The notes under the pieces were generated by a model that was not told where the DNA came from, ran no database searches, and saw nothing but the letters and a program-made list of their open reading frames with translations. The translations under genes were made by a program, and so were the position numbers. From NCBI GenBank assembly GCA_007026445.1, contig VDMD01000018.1:124001-188000 (forward strand): a stretch of 64,000 nucleotides of DNA, in the 5' to 3' direction. Position 1 is the stretch's first letter; every line of letters begins with the position of its first letter. This document shows, in pieces, positions 50,576-61,900 of this stretch. The stretch comes from Schizophyllum amplum (lineage: Eukaryota; Basidiomycota; Agaricomycetes; Agaricales; Schizophyllaceae).

Positions 50576-51881
50576 ATGTTCCTTACTATGCGCTCGTTGG
50601 GCCTAGTCACATCCTGCGCTCTCGCGCTGGGCGTGCATGCCGCGCCTAGCAACATAACGAGAGGCGACCTTGACGCCGCCACACGCACGACCGCCTATGC
50701 CGTACACAAGAACCTACAGGCCAGGAGTTCCTCGACTTCTTCAAATAGTGAGCCTGAACCCGCTCGTCGCCCGTCCGCACAACCTCACCCTCCCTACAGC
50801 GACGTACACCCATCCGACAACGAAGGCGTCGCGAATTACGTGGATGGGCCCTCTAACGGCCTCACGTACGTCGACGGCAACGGCAAGGTCGTCGTCGCGG
50901 TCGAGACCACCAACACTGTGGGCAGCCTGCGCAAGGCCGTGCGCCTGGTGTCGAAGGAGACGTTCAATCCGTCGGAGAACTACCTATTCGTATTCGACGT
51001 CGAGCGGATGCCCGCGGTGTGCGGGGCGTGGCCCGCGCTATGGCTGACGGGGTCGAACTGGCCGTACGACGGCGAGATCGACGTGGTGGAGGGGGTGAAC
51101 AAGTATACGCAGAACGTGATGAGTGTGCATACGGGGCCGGGGTGCAGCTGGTCGGAATCTACGATGGGTGCGCTGAGCGATTTGACGGTGAATGAGCCGA
51201 AGGTGCACAGTTGCGATGCGACGGCGGATTATCAGTCATGTGGGGGGACGCAGAAGAGCAGGACGAGCTTTGGGGAGACGTTCAACAATGCGGGCGGCGG
51301 CGTGTTTACGCTGGAGTTCTTGCAGACGGGGATCGTCATGCATATGTGGAACAAGGCGCAGGTGCCGGCAGGTGAGGTTGAGGGGTGACGCTGGTCGCCT
51401 GTGCTGGTAGCTGACCGCTTCGCAGATATTTCAGCTGGTAATCCGTCGCCTGCTGGATGGGGCAAGCAGACGTACTGGATACCCGCAGACCAGTGCAACC
51501 CCAACGAGCATTTCAAGAATTTGATGCTCGTCATCAACACCAATCTCGGTGGCAAGTCTCGTCCGTTTCTTTGGATGCATCATCACTGATTTCTTCATCC
51601 AGGATTCTTCCCGGAAGGCGTCTGGGGCACTGACTATGCTGGCGGTCAGGTAAGATGGGTGGAATGCAGGCGCTCTTTCGAACGCTGACATCTTCCCAGA
51701 CGACATCTTGCAAGAAGCAGACGGGCGTTAACACGGCGAAGGACTATGTACTCAACCACGGCTCAGAATTTGGGGCGAACGGTAGATGGGTGAGTCCTGC
51801 GTTTCTCCGGCGTTGCTTCACGCTGGAAAGCTGACTATCTTCCAGGTCTTCAACAGCATCAAGATATATCGGCCGGCATGA
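50576..51881 (+). CDS. GH16 endo-1,3(4)-beta-glucanase-like enzyme
   Basis: Secreted glycoside hydrolase family 16 enzyme acting on beta-glucans. A signal peptide (MRSLGLVTSCALALGVHAAP) is followed by GQEFLDFFKY, then exon 50800-51371 with ANYVDGPSNGLTYVDGNG and the catalytic motif WPYDGEIDVVEGVN (ExDxxE). Later exons are 51426-51551, 51603-51649, 51700-51789 and 51846-51881, coding SCKKQTGVNTAKDYVLNHGS and ending SIKIYRPA. The intron 51552-51602 starts GCAAGT, a GC-AG intron. A one-base deletion near 50712 is needed to join the signal-peptide frame to GQEFLDFF. A GH71 gene lies at the left edge of the window, but far away. Confidence 0.88.
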
Positions 51882-52423
51882 GAGAGTGCTGTGTAACTGT
51901 TTCCTTTGACGTGCGCTAGGTCTCGATTCTAATGCAATCGAAGACTCCAGTCGTGCTTACACCTTGTAGCGAGCGCTTAGCTCTACTTATACCCGTTCCT
52001 CTTCTGTTTTCTTCTTTGGGGAAAATTGTGTTGTATGTTATCCAGGATCTTATGTATTGTGCTCATTCGGTTATATCTCTTGGATAGTAGAAACAAGCTC
52101 CTAAGCTGGATTTTGGGCAAAGTTGAACATGCATGAAAGAGCTGATCGTGGGAACCCTAGCGGACCGCCGCATCCGGGCGCGTAAAAGACACGTCCTCAA
52201 GCGCGCTGTTCACTTGCCGCGTTCCCGCCGCGTTCTTGCATCTCCCCTTCTCCCTCCCTCCTCGCCCCGGCGCTCCCCCTTCTCACCCTCGTACGTGTCC
52301 TTGAATTCTCGTGCCTCCCTGTAAACCGGCACCTCCTCTTCTCACCCCGCCTGCTCTTCTCAACCCGCCTACTCACTTCGCACCCAGGCCCGCCTCACGT
52401 TTACCGGCTCTTACGCTCTAACG
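51882..52423. other. Intergenic, OPI3 promoter
   Basis: Pyrimidine-rich before the OPI3 ATG. No gene supported. Confidence 0.45.
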
Positions 52424-52927
52424 ATGGACGCGCTCTCCCCAATCGTGGACACGCTCCGCTCTGTCGTCGACACTTCGAAGCCGTCCCTGGCGCTGTGCCT
52501 GGCGGCCATCGCGTTCAACCCGACGGCCTGGAATATTATCGCGCAGAATGGTGAGTTGGGGAGGGAGACTTGGCATGTGTTTGTTTGGCGTGTTTTACGC
52601 GTTTCCGGTCGTCTCTGGGCTTGCGCGCAAGCCTTGATCGAATCGCAGAACATTCCTATTTTTCTGCATGGGCCCTCTAGCGCGTTCTCCGTTCCGCGTC
52701 CACGTGTTCCCCTTGCCGCTGCATGCTGATTCTTCCGCAGAGTTCCACAACAAGACCATCACGCGCCTCTTTGGCGGGAACGCGAGGGCGGGCTGCTACT
52801 TCCTCGCCTAATGATCTTCTCGTTCGGCGTGCTTCGGGATACGCTGTGCGTTTGCATCGCCTTTCCTTCCCCATCTCTCTTCCCTCCCCCCCTCTCCCCT
52901 ATCTCAACTCCCTCCCTCTCCCCTCAC

Positions 52928-52991
<64 letters not shown>

Positions 52992-53741
52992 ACCTTTAAC
53001 CCCTCCCCCAGCTACGAACGCGCGCTCGCCGACCAGCCGCGCGTGCCCATGCTCCCCGAGCCCTTCGACGTGATCGTCCCCGCCGCGCTCGGCGCCATCG
53101 GCCAGACCTTCGTCGTCACGTCGACGTGGGCGCTCGGCATCACGGGCACGTTCCTTGGGGACTACTTTGGGATCCTGATGGATCATCGGGTGGAGGGGTG
53201 AGTGTTTTGTCCATCATGGATCTATTGTGTGGCTGGGCTGGCTCTCCTGAGAGGGATGGGGCGTGAAGAGAGGTTGATGGGAGAGATGCATGTCTGGAAA
53301 AATCGAGGGGGTGAAGGGATGGAGGTACTGAGAGACGAACGTGGTATGCAAAGAAGTGCAGGAGCAGGTGCCGGCGAGATACAGTGATACTGACCACGTT
53401 CTTTTTAACCCCCAGCTTCCCGTTCAACGTCCTCCGTGACCCGATGTACGTGGGTAGCACAATGTGTTTTGCGGCGGGCGCGCTTTGGTGAGTTTTTAGA
53501 CGTGGTCTCGTCGTGCTGAACATTCTCGCTTCTGTCAAACTGACCCCGCCCCTTACAGGTACGAGCGCCCGGCGGGTCTCCTCATTACGGCCTACGTCTA
53601 CATCGTGTACATCATCGCCTTGCGCTTCGAAGGGTGCGTGTGCTCGTATAACCAAATGATGATAGTATTAACTGATTAAACCTTCTCCACAGCCCCTTCA
53701 CGGACATGATCTACTCGCAGCGCGCGAAGAAGTCGACATGA
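52424..53741 (+). CDS. OPI3: Phospholipid methyltransferase Opi3
   Basis: Integral ER enzyme that makes the last two methylations from phosphatidyl-monomethylethanolamine to phosphatidylcholine. Exons 52424-52550, 52741-52845, 53012-53197, 53416-53487, 53559-53633 and 53693-53741. The translation follows yeast Opi3 along its length: SLALCLAAIAFNPTAWNIIA, EFHNKTITRLFGG, CYFLA, YERALADQPRVPML, GITGTFLGDYFGILMDHRVEG, FPFNVLRDPMYVGSTMCF and PFTDMIYSQRAKK. GDYFGIL and the RDPMYVGS block bind S-adenosylmethionine in the family. A one-base deletion at 52809-52810 (GCCTAATG) produces a false stop. Intron 2 (52846-53011) contains a 63-base poly-C run. Confidence 0.92.
52929..52991. repeat. Poly-C homopolymer of 63 bases
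   Basis: An uninterrupted run of 63 C on the plus strand, inside an OPI3 intron and just before its acceptor. It may be a true repeat or an assembly artefact. Confidence 0.9.
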
Positions 53742-54337
53742 TGTGGCTCAGGATGGCGTGAGAGTGGGCGAGTAGTAAAGGCGAGCGAACGACAGACACG
53801 ATTGCGATGGCTTGACGAAGACGACGGTCGATGACTGCGGCTGAACGACGGAAGACGAGCGGACGACAAAATAACGACTGGTGATGCATAGATCTCAACA
53901 TCGATGGATCCTATCCAGCGTGGAGACGGTGGAAGAGATGAACGCCATCCACTGTGGGCGCGGAAGCGATGGACTTCATCCGGCACAGAGGGATGAAGAC
54001 GATTTTATAGTAGATTGAATGTATAATGGGATTTCAACATCTGCTAATAACATAGCTATCGGTTTTTTTTGCTGATGCGGAAGGTGCTACTTTGCGCGTA
54101 GCTGTGCGGGATACCCTTGTGAAGACTTGCCAATCACAGACAGTGTGGGGGGGGGAACAAAGCCTTCCATATTCGGAAGCCATTGTACTCCCACGTGCGT
54201 CGATCACGATCAGACGGCGCCTAAACTTTCCCCTGGCCATTGTTGATCGCCATCCCGTCATACAGGTCCGTTGGATACCACATACCCAAGCCCTCATACA
54301 GAGACAGGTACCTCCCTCCGCCAGTCTCACCTGCACC
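53742..54337. other. Intergenic between OPI3 and DHR1
   Basis: OPI3 3' flank and DHR1 promoter. No gene supported. Confidence 0.45.
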
Positions 54338-57300
54338 ATGGGCCACGGCCACCTCCGCGAGAGATACAATGCCAAGGCGCGCCAGTCGGGCTGGGGTACA
54401 AGAAGAAGGCCCGACGGACGAAGACCGCTGGGGCGAGGAAGGAGTGCGAATCCCCACGCCGATGGGGGAACCAGCGCCAAGATAGACTCCAACGCCGATG
54501 TGATTGTGCCGAAGACGGAGGAGGAGAAGGAGAGGGAGCGGAAGGAGAAGATGAAGGCGCAGGTACGTTGGCTATGTGTGATGATGAGGGACCTCTACTT
54601 ATGCAAGGCAGCTCATCGCAGAATCCGAGTCCAAGTGGAACTCGAAGAAGAAGAAGCGGCTGGAGAAATATATTGTGCGTTCACTGCGTTATCACATACA
54701 TCACGTCCTGACCTTTCTTATAGGACAAGAAGCTGAAGCAAGAGGAGCGAGTGCACCTGTTTGAGAAGCTTGCGTGCGTCTCCATTTTATCATCTCGCTA
54801 CGTCCCACTGAAAGCACTCCAAGGAAGACCCAGACGGAGGTCTCGAATACCTTCCAACTGCAGTCCTCTGCCACCCTCGGTACGCGGAAGCCATGACGCA
54901 TCAGGATGCGCTCGCCAAGGAGGAAGACAAGGAAATCAGGCGCGCGTTCGACAGCCGCCCGGGAAAGCGGAGACGGCTGAACAATGTTACCGCCGCCCCA
55001 CCGACGAAGACCTGAGCAGCGACGGCGAAGACATCCTCATGCGCGCGTCCCGATCACCGTCTCGCTCAAGATCTCCGGCACCGCGACTTCAGCACCCACG
55101 ATCATAGTAGCAGCTCAGCCGTCTCAGCCGCACATCATTGCTCCAAAGCCGGTCAAGCAGGAAGCTGTGGTGGGCGGCGCGCTGAAGCGGAATGCGGATG
55201 GTACACCTGTTGCGCCGAAGAAACGAGAAGCGAAGGTGAGAGATGGCCCACATGCGCTCCTCCATGCATTAACGGTCGGCCAGGCGAAATTTCAGTCGTG
55301 GAAGCATACAGGACGCAAAGCGGCGCCGACCGCACAGGAGGACTCCGATGCCTCATTCGACAGCTCCGACTCTGCGTACGATTCGAGCGAAGAAGATCAG
55401 GAGAGCGATGCAGAGGGAGGAGAGCACGAGATGTATGATGAGGATGCGGATGGGAGTGAAGGAGAGGATGGTTCGAGCGAGGAGGAAAGCGAAGAGGACG
55501 ATGAGCCCGCCCCACCGAACAAGCGCAAGAGTCTCGGATTCAAGGACTGGGCCATCCAGCAGCTCAACGCCTCGAAAGGTTATACCGCACCACCGAGCTA
55601 CCCGACGACCCCGCCTCAGACACCGCTCTACCACCACCCACGAACAAGAAGCGCAAACGCGAGGGACCGCAGGACAAGCAAGGTCCCTGGGCGAGACACT
55701 CGTCCTCCCCACCACCGCTTTCGCTTCGCAGCTCCCGTCCTCTTCCTCCCACGCCACGGCCAAATTCGTTCAAGTCAATCGCCCGCCGGAGGTGCAAGAA
55801 GCGCGCCTCCAGCTGCCCGTCGTCGCCGAAGAGCAGCCCATCATGGAAGCCATCCGCCTGCACCCCGTTGTCGTTTTGTGTGGCGAGACGGGAAGCGGGA
55901 AGACGACGCAGGCGAGTCTTTCACTGTTCTACGGCATTGTATGCCATGGGGCTGAGTGTATTTTTTTCCCTACAGGTGCCACAATTCTTGTATGAGGCCG
56001 GCTTCGCGTCGCCCGACGGCGACAACCCGGGCCTCATTGGCGTCACGCAGCCGCGCAGGGTCGCCGCCATGGCTATGGCGCGGCGCGTCGGGCACGAGCT
56101 CGGCCTCGACGTCGCCGAGGACGTGGACGAGTCCCAGCCCAGCAAGAAGGGTAAGAAGGCGAAGAAGAGCAGCACATCCGAGGGCGCGCAGGTGGCGTAC
56201 CAAATCCGATATGACGCGACCACTGGCCCGGCCACGCGCATCAAGTTCATGACGGACGGTGTGCTGCTGCGCGAGCTCGCGGTCGACTTCTTGCTTTCGA
56301 GGTACTCGGTGGTCATCATTGACGAGGCGCACGAGCGGAGTATGAACACGGATATTTTGATTGGCGTGCTGAGCCGTGTCGTGCGCCTGCGCGAGCAGAT
56401 GTGGAAGGACGGGAAGGATGGTGTGAAGGTGTGTATTGGCGTTATCTATCTCCTCCGTCTCGCATCCTTCACTTACTTCGCACCCTCAGCCCTACGCCTC
56501 ATTATCATGTCCGCCACCCTCCGCGTCTCCGACTTCGCCGAGAACACCACGCTCTTCCCTGCCCCGCCGCCCGTCATTAGCGTCCCCGCGCGCCAGCACC
56601 CGGTCACCGTGCACTTCAGCCGCCGCACGCAGCCCGACTACGTCTCCGAGGCGATCAAGAAGACAGTGAAAATACACACGCGCCTGCCGCCGGGCGGCAT
56701 GCTCGTCTTCCTTACGGGGCAGAACGAGATCACGGGCGTGTGCAAGAAGCTGGAGGCGCAGTTTGGGGCGAAGGCGCTGGAGGAGCGGAGGCGGAGGGGG
56801 GTGGGAGGGAGGGCGGGTAAGGGGAGGGATGCAGATAAGGGGCAGGGAAGGAGGACGAGGACGCGGCGGATGTGTGGTTGCGGGTACGAGTGCTGCGCAG
56901 GGTGAGTTGGGTTTGCTAGTGGGGTGAGCTTGTTGCTGACTAAAATTTGCAGCGGATGTGGAGGCAGAGAACGTTGACTTGGGTGACAGCAATGAGGATC
57001 TGGCCGCAGACGTCGATGGCGATGCTGATCAGGACATGGACGACCCAGAAGCATTAGACACGGATGACGAAGATGAACTCGATAAAGAACTAGGTATCGA
57101 CGCCAATGAAACTGAAGGTGTGTTCACAACAATTCGACTGTAAGCATCATGCTTACTATACTTTCAGTCCCATGCATATAGTGCCCCTCTATGCACTTCT
57201 CCCCAGCGAACGTCAATGGAAGTATTTAAACCCCCACCCGCTGGCGCGCGCCTCGTCGTGTTGCCACCAATGTCGCCGAAACCTCCCTTACCATCCCCAA

Positions 57301-58798
57301 CATCCGCTACGTCGTCGATTGCGGTCGTGCCAAGGAGCGCCGCTACGACCCCTCCTCCGGCGTCCAAGCGTTCCCTGTCTCCTGGATATCAAGGCCTCGG
57401 CTGCCCAGCGAGCAGGCCGCGCCGGCCGTACCGGCCCCGGGCACTGCTACAGACTCTACTCCAGCGCGCTCTTCGAGCACCACTTCCCGCAGTTCGCGGA
57501 GCCCGAGGTGCTGCGCGCGCCCGTTGACGGCTCGTGCTGCAGATGAAGGCGATGCACATCGACACAGTCGCGGGCTTCCCATTCCCCACGCCGCCCGACC
57601 GGCTGGCTCTGGCGCGAGCGGAGCGCGTGCTAACAGGCTGGGCGCGGTGTCGGCCGGTGTGGGCGCCGCGGAGGGCGTATCACGGACCTCGGCAGAACGA
57701 TGGCGCTGTTCCCGTTGACGCCGCGGTTGCGCGGATGCTGGCGAGCGGGGGGCAGCACGGGTGCATGCCCTATATCATCTGTCTTGTGTCAGCGCTGTCT
57801 ATAGGAGACCCTTTCCTACACGACGAGGCACTCGTGCAGGACGAGGACGAAGACGAGGACCAGGCGTCCTTCAGACACTTGACCAGTGCCGCGGCGAAAG
57901 CCAAGGAGGTCAGGCGCCTGCGGCGGAAGGCGTACTACGAGAAACTTCATGTTCGTCATTCCTACTTTCTACTGGTGTGCTGTTTGCTCATGCTCTCTCA
58001 GATCTACGGGTCTACGGGCAGCTTCACGAGCGACTTATTCAAGACGTTATCCGTTGTTGGGGCCTATGAGTACGCAGGAGGGGGACATCAGTTTTGTGCC
58101 GAGAACTTCGTGCGGCCTAAGGTATGCACCCATACACGAATATGTGTATAACGAGGGACTCACCTAGGTCTGAAGGCTATGGAAGAGATACACAAGTTGC
58201 GTGCGCAGCTCAGTCACATCGTTCAGGGCGACTTTCCCGACGTCGATGCCGGCTTCTCTGCCAAGCTCAAGCCACCAAGTGAGAAACAGGTATAGTATAC
58301 GTTATCCGTCGCTATGACCACCCATTCACCCTCGGTCAACAGCTCAAGATCCTCCGACAATTGCTCACCGCTGGCTTCATCGACCAAGTGGCAATCCGCA
58401 AGGACCGTATCGATGCCCCCTCAGGCGGTGCTCAGTTCACGACCTGCAAGGGCGTACCGTACAGAGCCGTTGGCATCTCGGAAGATGTCTTCATACACCC
58501 TTCATCCGTGACACACGACCATCGACCGCCCGAGTTCGTCGTTTTCAACGAGGTTGTTCGTACGTCGCGAGTATGGCTCAAAGGTTCGTTTGTACATCGC
58601 CCACCTTGACTCACGCCTGATCGTCGTTGCATAGGCGTAACTATCGTCAACCCTGCTTGGTTAGCATCCCTCGGCAAGGGGTCGATGTGTACATTTTCGA
58701 AGCCCAGGAAGAATCGCGCCGGGGAAGAAGTGGTTGTCCCTCATTTCGGCCCCGACGGATGGGAGCTACCTCCCATTAAAGCAGCATTAGTAGCATGA
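54338..58798 (+). CDS. ECM16: DEAH RNA helicase Dhr1/DHX37 (ribosome biogenesis)
   Basis: Nucleolar ATPase that frees U3 snoRNA from pre-18S rRNA. The N-terminus [18 protein letters not shown] and [19 protein letters not shown] fit the family. After an acidic linker come the helicase motifs: [11 protein letters not shown], Ia [99 protein letters not shown]. Then [16 protein letters not shown] and the HA2/OB region ending [12 protein letters not shown]. Several exons and at least four one-base deletions (about 57214, 57261, 57390 and 57530) separate these blocks. The exact intron set between 54.5 and 55.3 kb is unresolved. It is convergent with SEN1, 147 bp away. Confidence 0.92.
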
Positions 58799-58945
58799 TA
58801 ACTAGCGTGTTGTACAGTAGTCCTCTAAGTAATTTAGAGTGTTGTATGGCTATAGATACAGGATTGTGCATGACCAAGAAAGCAATTGCGAAGAGGGGAA
58901 AAGTATGCAAGAAAGCGATAGAAAAATGCTTTTAGGTCTGGTCAC

Positions 58946-61900
58946 CTATTCTTCCTCTGAACCTGAAGCCGTGTCAGCGTCACGGAGACTCGACGAAATA
59001 GAGACACCCACGTTCTTCGGCATGAAAAGTGCAGGCCCTTTCTTCTTCTTCGGTGGCAATTTTTGCGGCGGCGGCGGCGGCGGAGCATTACCTTTCCGTT
59101 TCTCTCCCGTACTGGGGCCAACGCTCGGAGCAACAGCTGTGGCTGAGACATCCACGAGGGCATCTTCCTCCTTTGGCTCCAATTTCTGTTTAGACGTCGC
59201 TTTGAGAGCAGTAGGCGTCATGAGATTGGCGGGTGGGGCTGGAGCAGCCGCCTGAGTCGACGCCACACGAGAGCGTGGAGGCTCTTTCTTGGCAGGTGAC
59301 TTCATGACGGACGTCTGCGTTATGGGCGCCGTGAAGTACGACACGTCGACCTTTCCACACAAGCATCAGTACGCGCATGCCTTGAAATGAGACACGAACA
59401 TCTGTAAGAAACTTCCGTTCCTTCGCGTCCTCGACGATACTACTCCAGGTCTTGTCGCTCCTCGATAGGGTGTCGGCGTGTCCGAGTATGAACAAAGAGG
59501 ACTTTGCACGCGTCAACGCGACGTTCATACGACGGGTGTCTGAAATGGAACGCGTAAGTCGACAACATCAAAGCGCATTGCACCTAGCTTACCGGACATA
59601 AAACCGATATTTCGAGTCCCAGTGCCTGCTCTCACACAGGAGAATATGATGATGTCCTTCTCCTGACCTTGGAAGCCATCGACAGTGTTGAAGTGAATCT
59701 GCTTCGCGATATCCCGGCCGAAGCGACTCTCAAATCGGCGGCGCATTTCCACGATCTGGCCCTTGTAGCCAGATATGATACCAACACGCCCCGCGAAGTC
59801 GCCCAAGGTCCCTTTGAATTGGTTCACAAGGCGCGAATACAGCGCCACAGCTACTTCGCACTCCGCAGCGTTTTTGGACGACTTTGCACCCGCACGATCT
59901 TCGCTGCCTCGGAAGACATTGAAAAAGCGATAAGTGCCAAACTTGGGGTCCGACTGCCATGGCTGCTTCGTCTTGACTTCCATGTCTGGTCCGTCTTGTA
60001 ACCTCGAATCGTAGAATATCTTGCTCGGCAACGCGCTGATATCCGGGTGCATGCGATATTGTATGCTGCGCATACATGTCAGCAAGGCTGCAAGATGTGA
60101 GTCCAAATAACGGTACCTCAAAAGATTGACGGCCTTAGGGGACTGGCGCTGCAGGCGCACGAACAAGGACTGATTATACCGAAACTTGGTAGCCTGAACG
60201 AGGTTGAGCACGGAGATTGGTTTCGGTAGGAAGATGAAAATCGCACCTGCATCGATATGACCGTGGGCGGCAGTTGTTTCTCGTCTCCCACCAGTACGCA
60301 GCGGGTGCATGCAAACTTGAAGGGAATAAGAGAGCTAAGCTCAATAGCCTGAGCTGCTTCGTCGATGATAATCATCTGGAACTCCGATTCGCTGAGGGTT
60401 TCGTGGCCTGCCCCCGACAGGGTCGTGCAGATGACGTGAGCTTCTTGCAGGACTTCGCGTCGCGCTTTACGCCTGCTGGCATCCTGCGACCTCCTGTTGT
60501 TCTTCTGAACCTCCTTCATCTGGTCAACCTGTCGTGATACTTGATGCCGCCGTGCTTTGAGGGCTTTCAACTCCCCTGCGAGAGCCTGAGAGCGTGCGGA
60601 ATTGTCGACGGTCTCTGCTGCTTCCTTTTCTTTCTGAGCGATCTCGTGTTTCGCGGCGTTCAACTCTCTGAACAGGTTGGACAGATCCCCCTCCACGTTT
60701 TCGGATTTCGTGGTGTCGAGGTTCAGTTTCTTGTCCGCCAGCGCGTCCAGAGTAATGTCCTTGATCGCCTCGCCTATGCTCCTTTCGGCGCCAATTCGTA
60801 CGACGTTCAGTTTGCCCTGTGCAGCGGCAGGTGAAAGCTTGAGGCGCAGTGCAACCTCGTCGATAGCGGCGTTACTCGGAGCGCATAACAGAATGCGCGG
60901 TTGATTCGGGTCGTTCTCCATAGGTCGCGATATGCGCCGACCGGCCTCGTACAAAACGCTGATACCAATCCGCATATGGTTGAAGTCTTTCCTGTCCCGG
61001 GTGGCCTTTGCAAGCGTTTAGAGCGTGCGAGGCATTGGACAAAACGAGCTCTTACCCTTGTATGAGCGAGAAGCCATCGGTGTGTATCGCTTTCGTGATA
61101 GCGACAGCCTGTGGTTCATTGACGGAGTATTTCTCCTGGGCACGCTCGACTTCAGCAGTACTGATACCGACTGAAGCGTCTAATGTCGGACGGAGGATAT
61201 TGCCTGGCAGACGATAGAAGGGGACCTGGACCAGCGCGGTATACTCGCGATGGATAGTTGAGAGGCTGTGACGGTGAGTAGCAACCACAATGGACGTTGA
61301 GCTTACTCACCTCATTACTTTCGTCAGCTCCCAGGCCGTTCCGTTCGGCAAATCGACTCCAGCAGCCGCTGCGCACCGCAACGTCGCTATCATATTGCTT
61401 GCCGGTGTCACCTGCGACTGAACCTTCGCCAGAACGGAGACCCTTGTGTCGACCTTGCGCAGGAGTACGACGTCAGTCTCAGCAAGGAAGAAGTCTCGCA
61501 TGTCCGCCGCTCGCATAATGGTGACCTCGAGGTCGATCCATCGATCCACGTGCGCCCGCGACGATATAGTGCAGGGCAGGTTCTCCGTCACTGCGATGTC
61601 GTTCTTGGACTGCTGCAGCTGAGCCCAACACTCGAACAAAAGCAGCGGAGAAAAGACGCGATCGTAATGCTGGAAACTGTCGAACTTGTCCGGCACCGGC
61701 AGCAGCCTCCCGTCGAAGCCCGGCGGCTCGTCGCCCGTGTGGTCGTAATCCCACGACAACAATTCGGCGTGCAGGCGCGAGAGGTCGGCTGGGCCCGCAC
61801 GAACATGACGTCGACGATCATCGTCACTCCTGCGAAGCTTGCGATCTATATGACCCTCAAGTTGAGGAACGTCCAGCATCTTGATGCCACGCGGCTCGGT

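Noticed and set aside
60950..61020. Frameshift at the SEN1 Walker A motif
   Set aside because: With donor after CAAGG the splice gives GPPGTGKT in frame, so no error is needed at this site.
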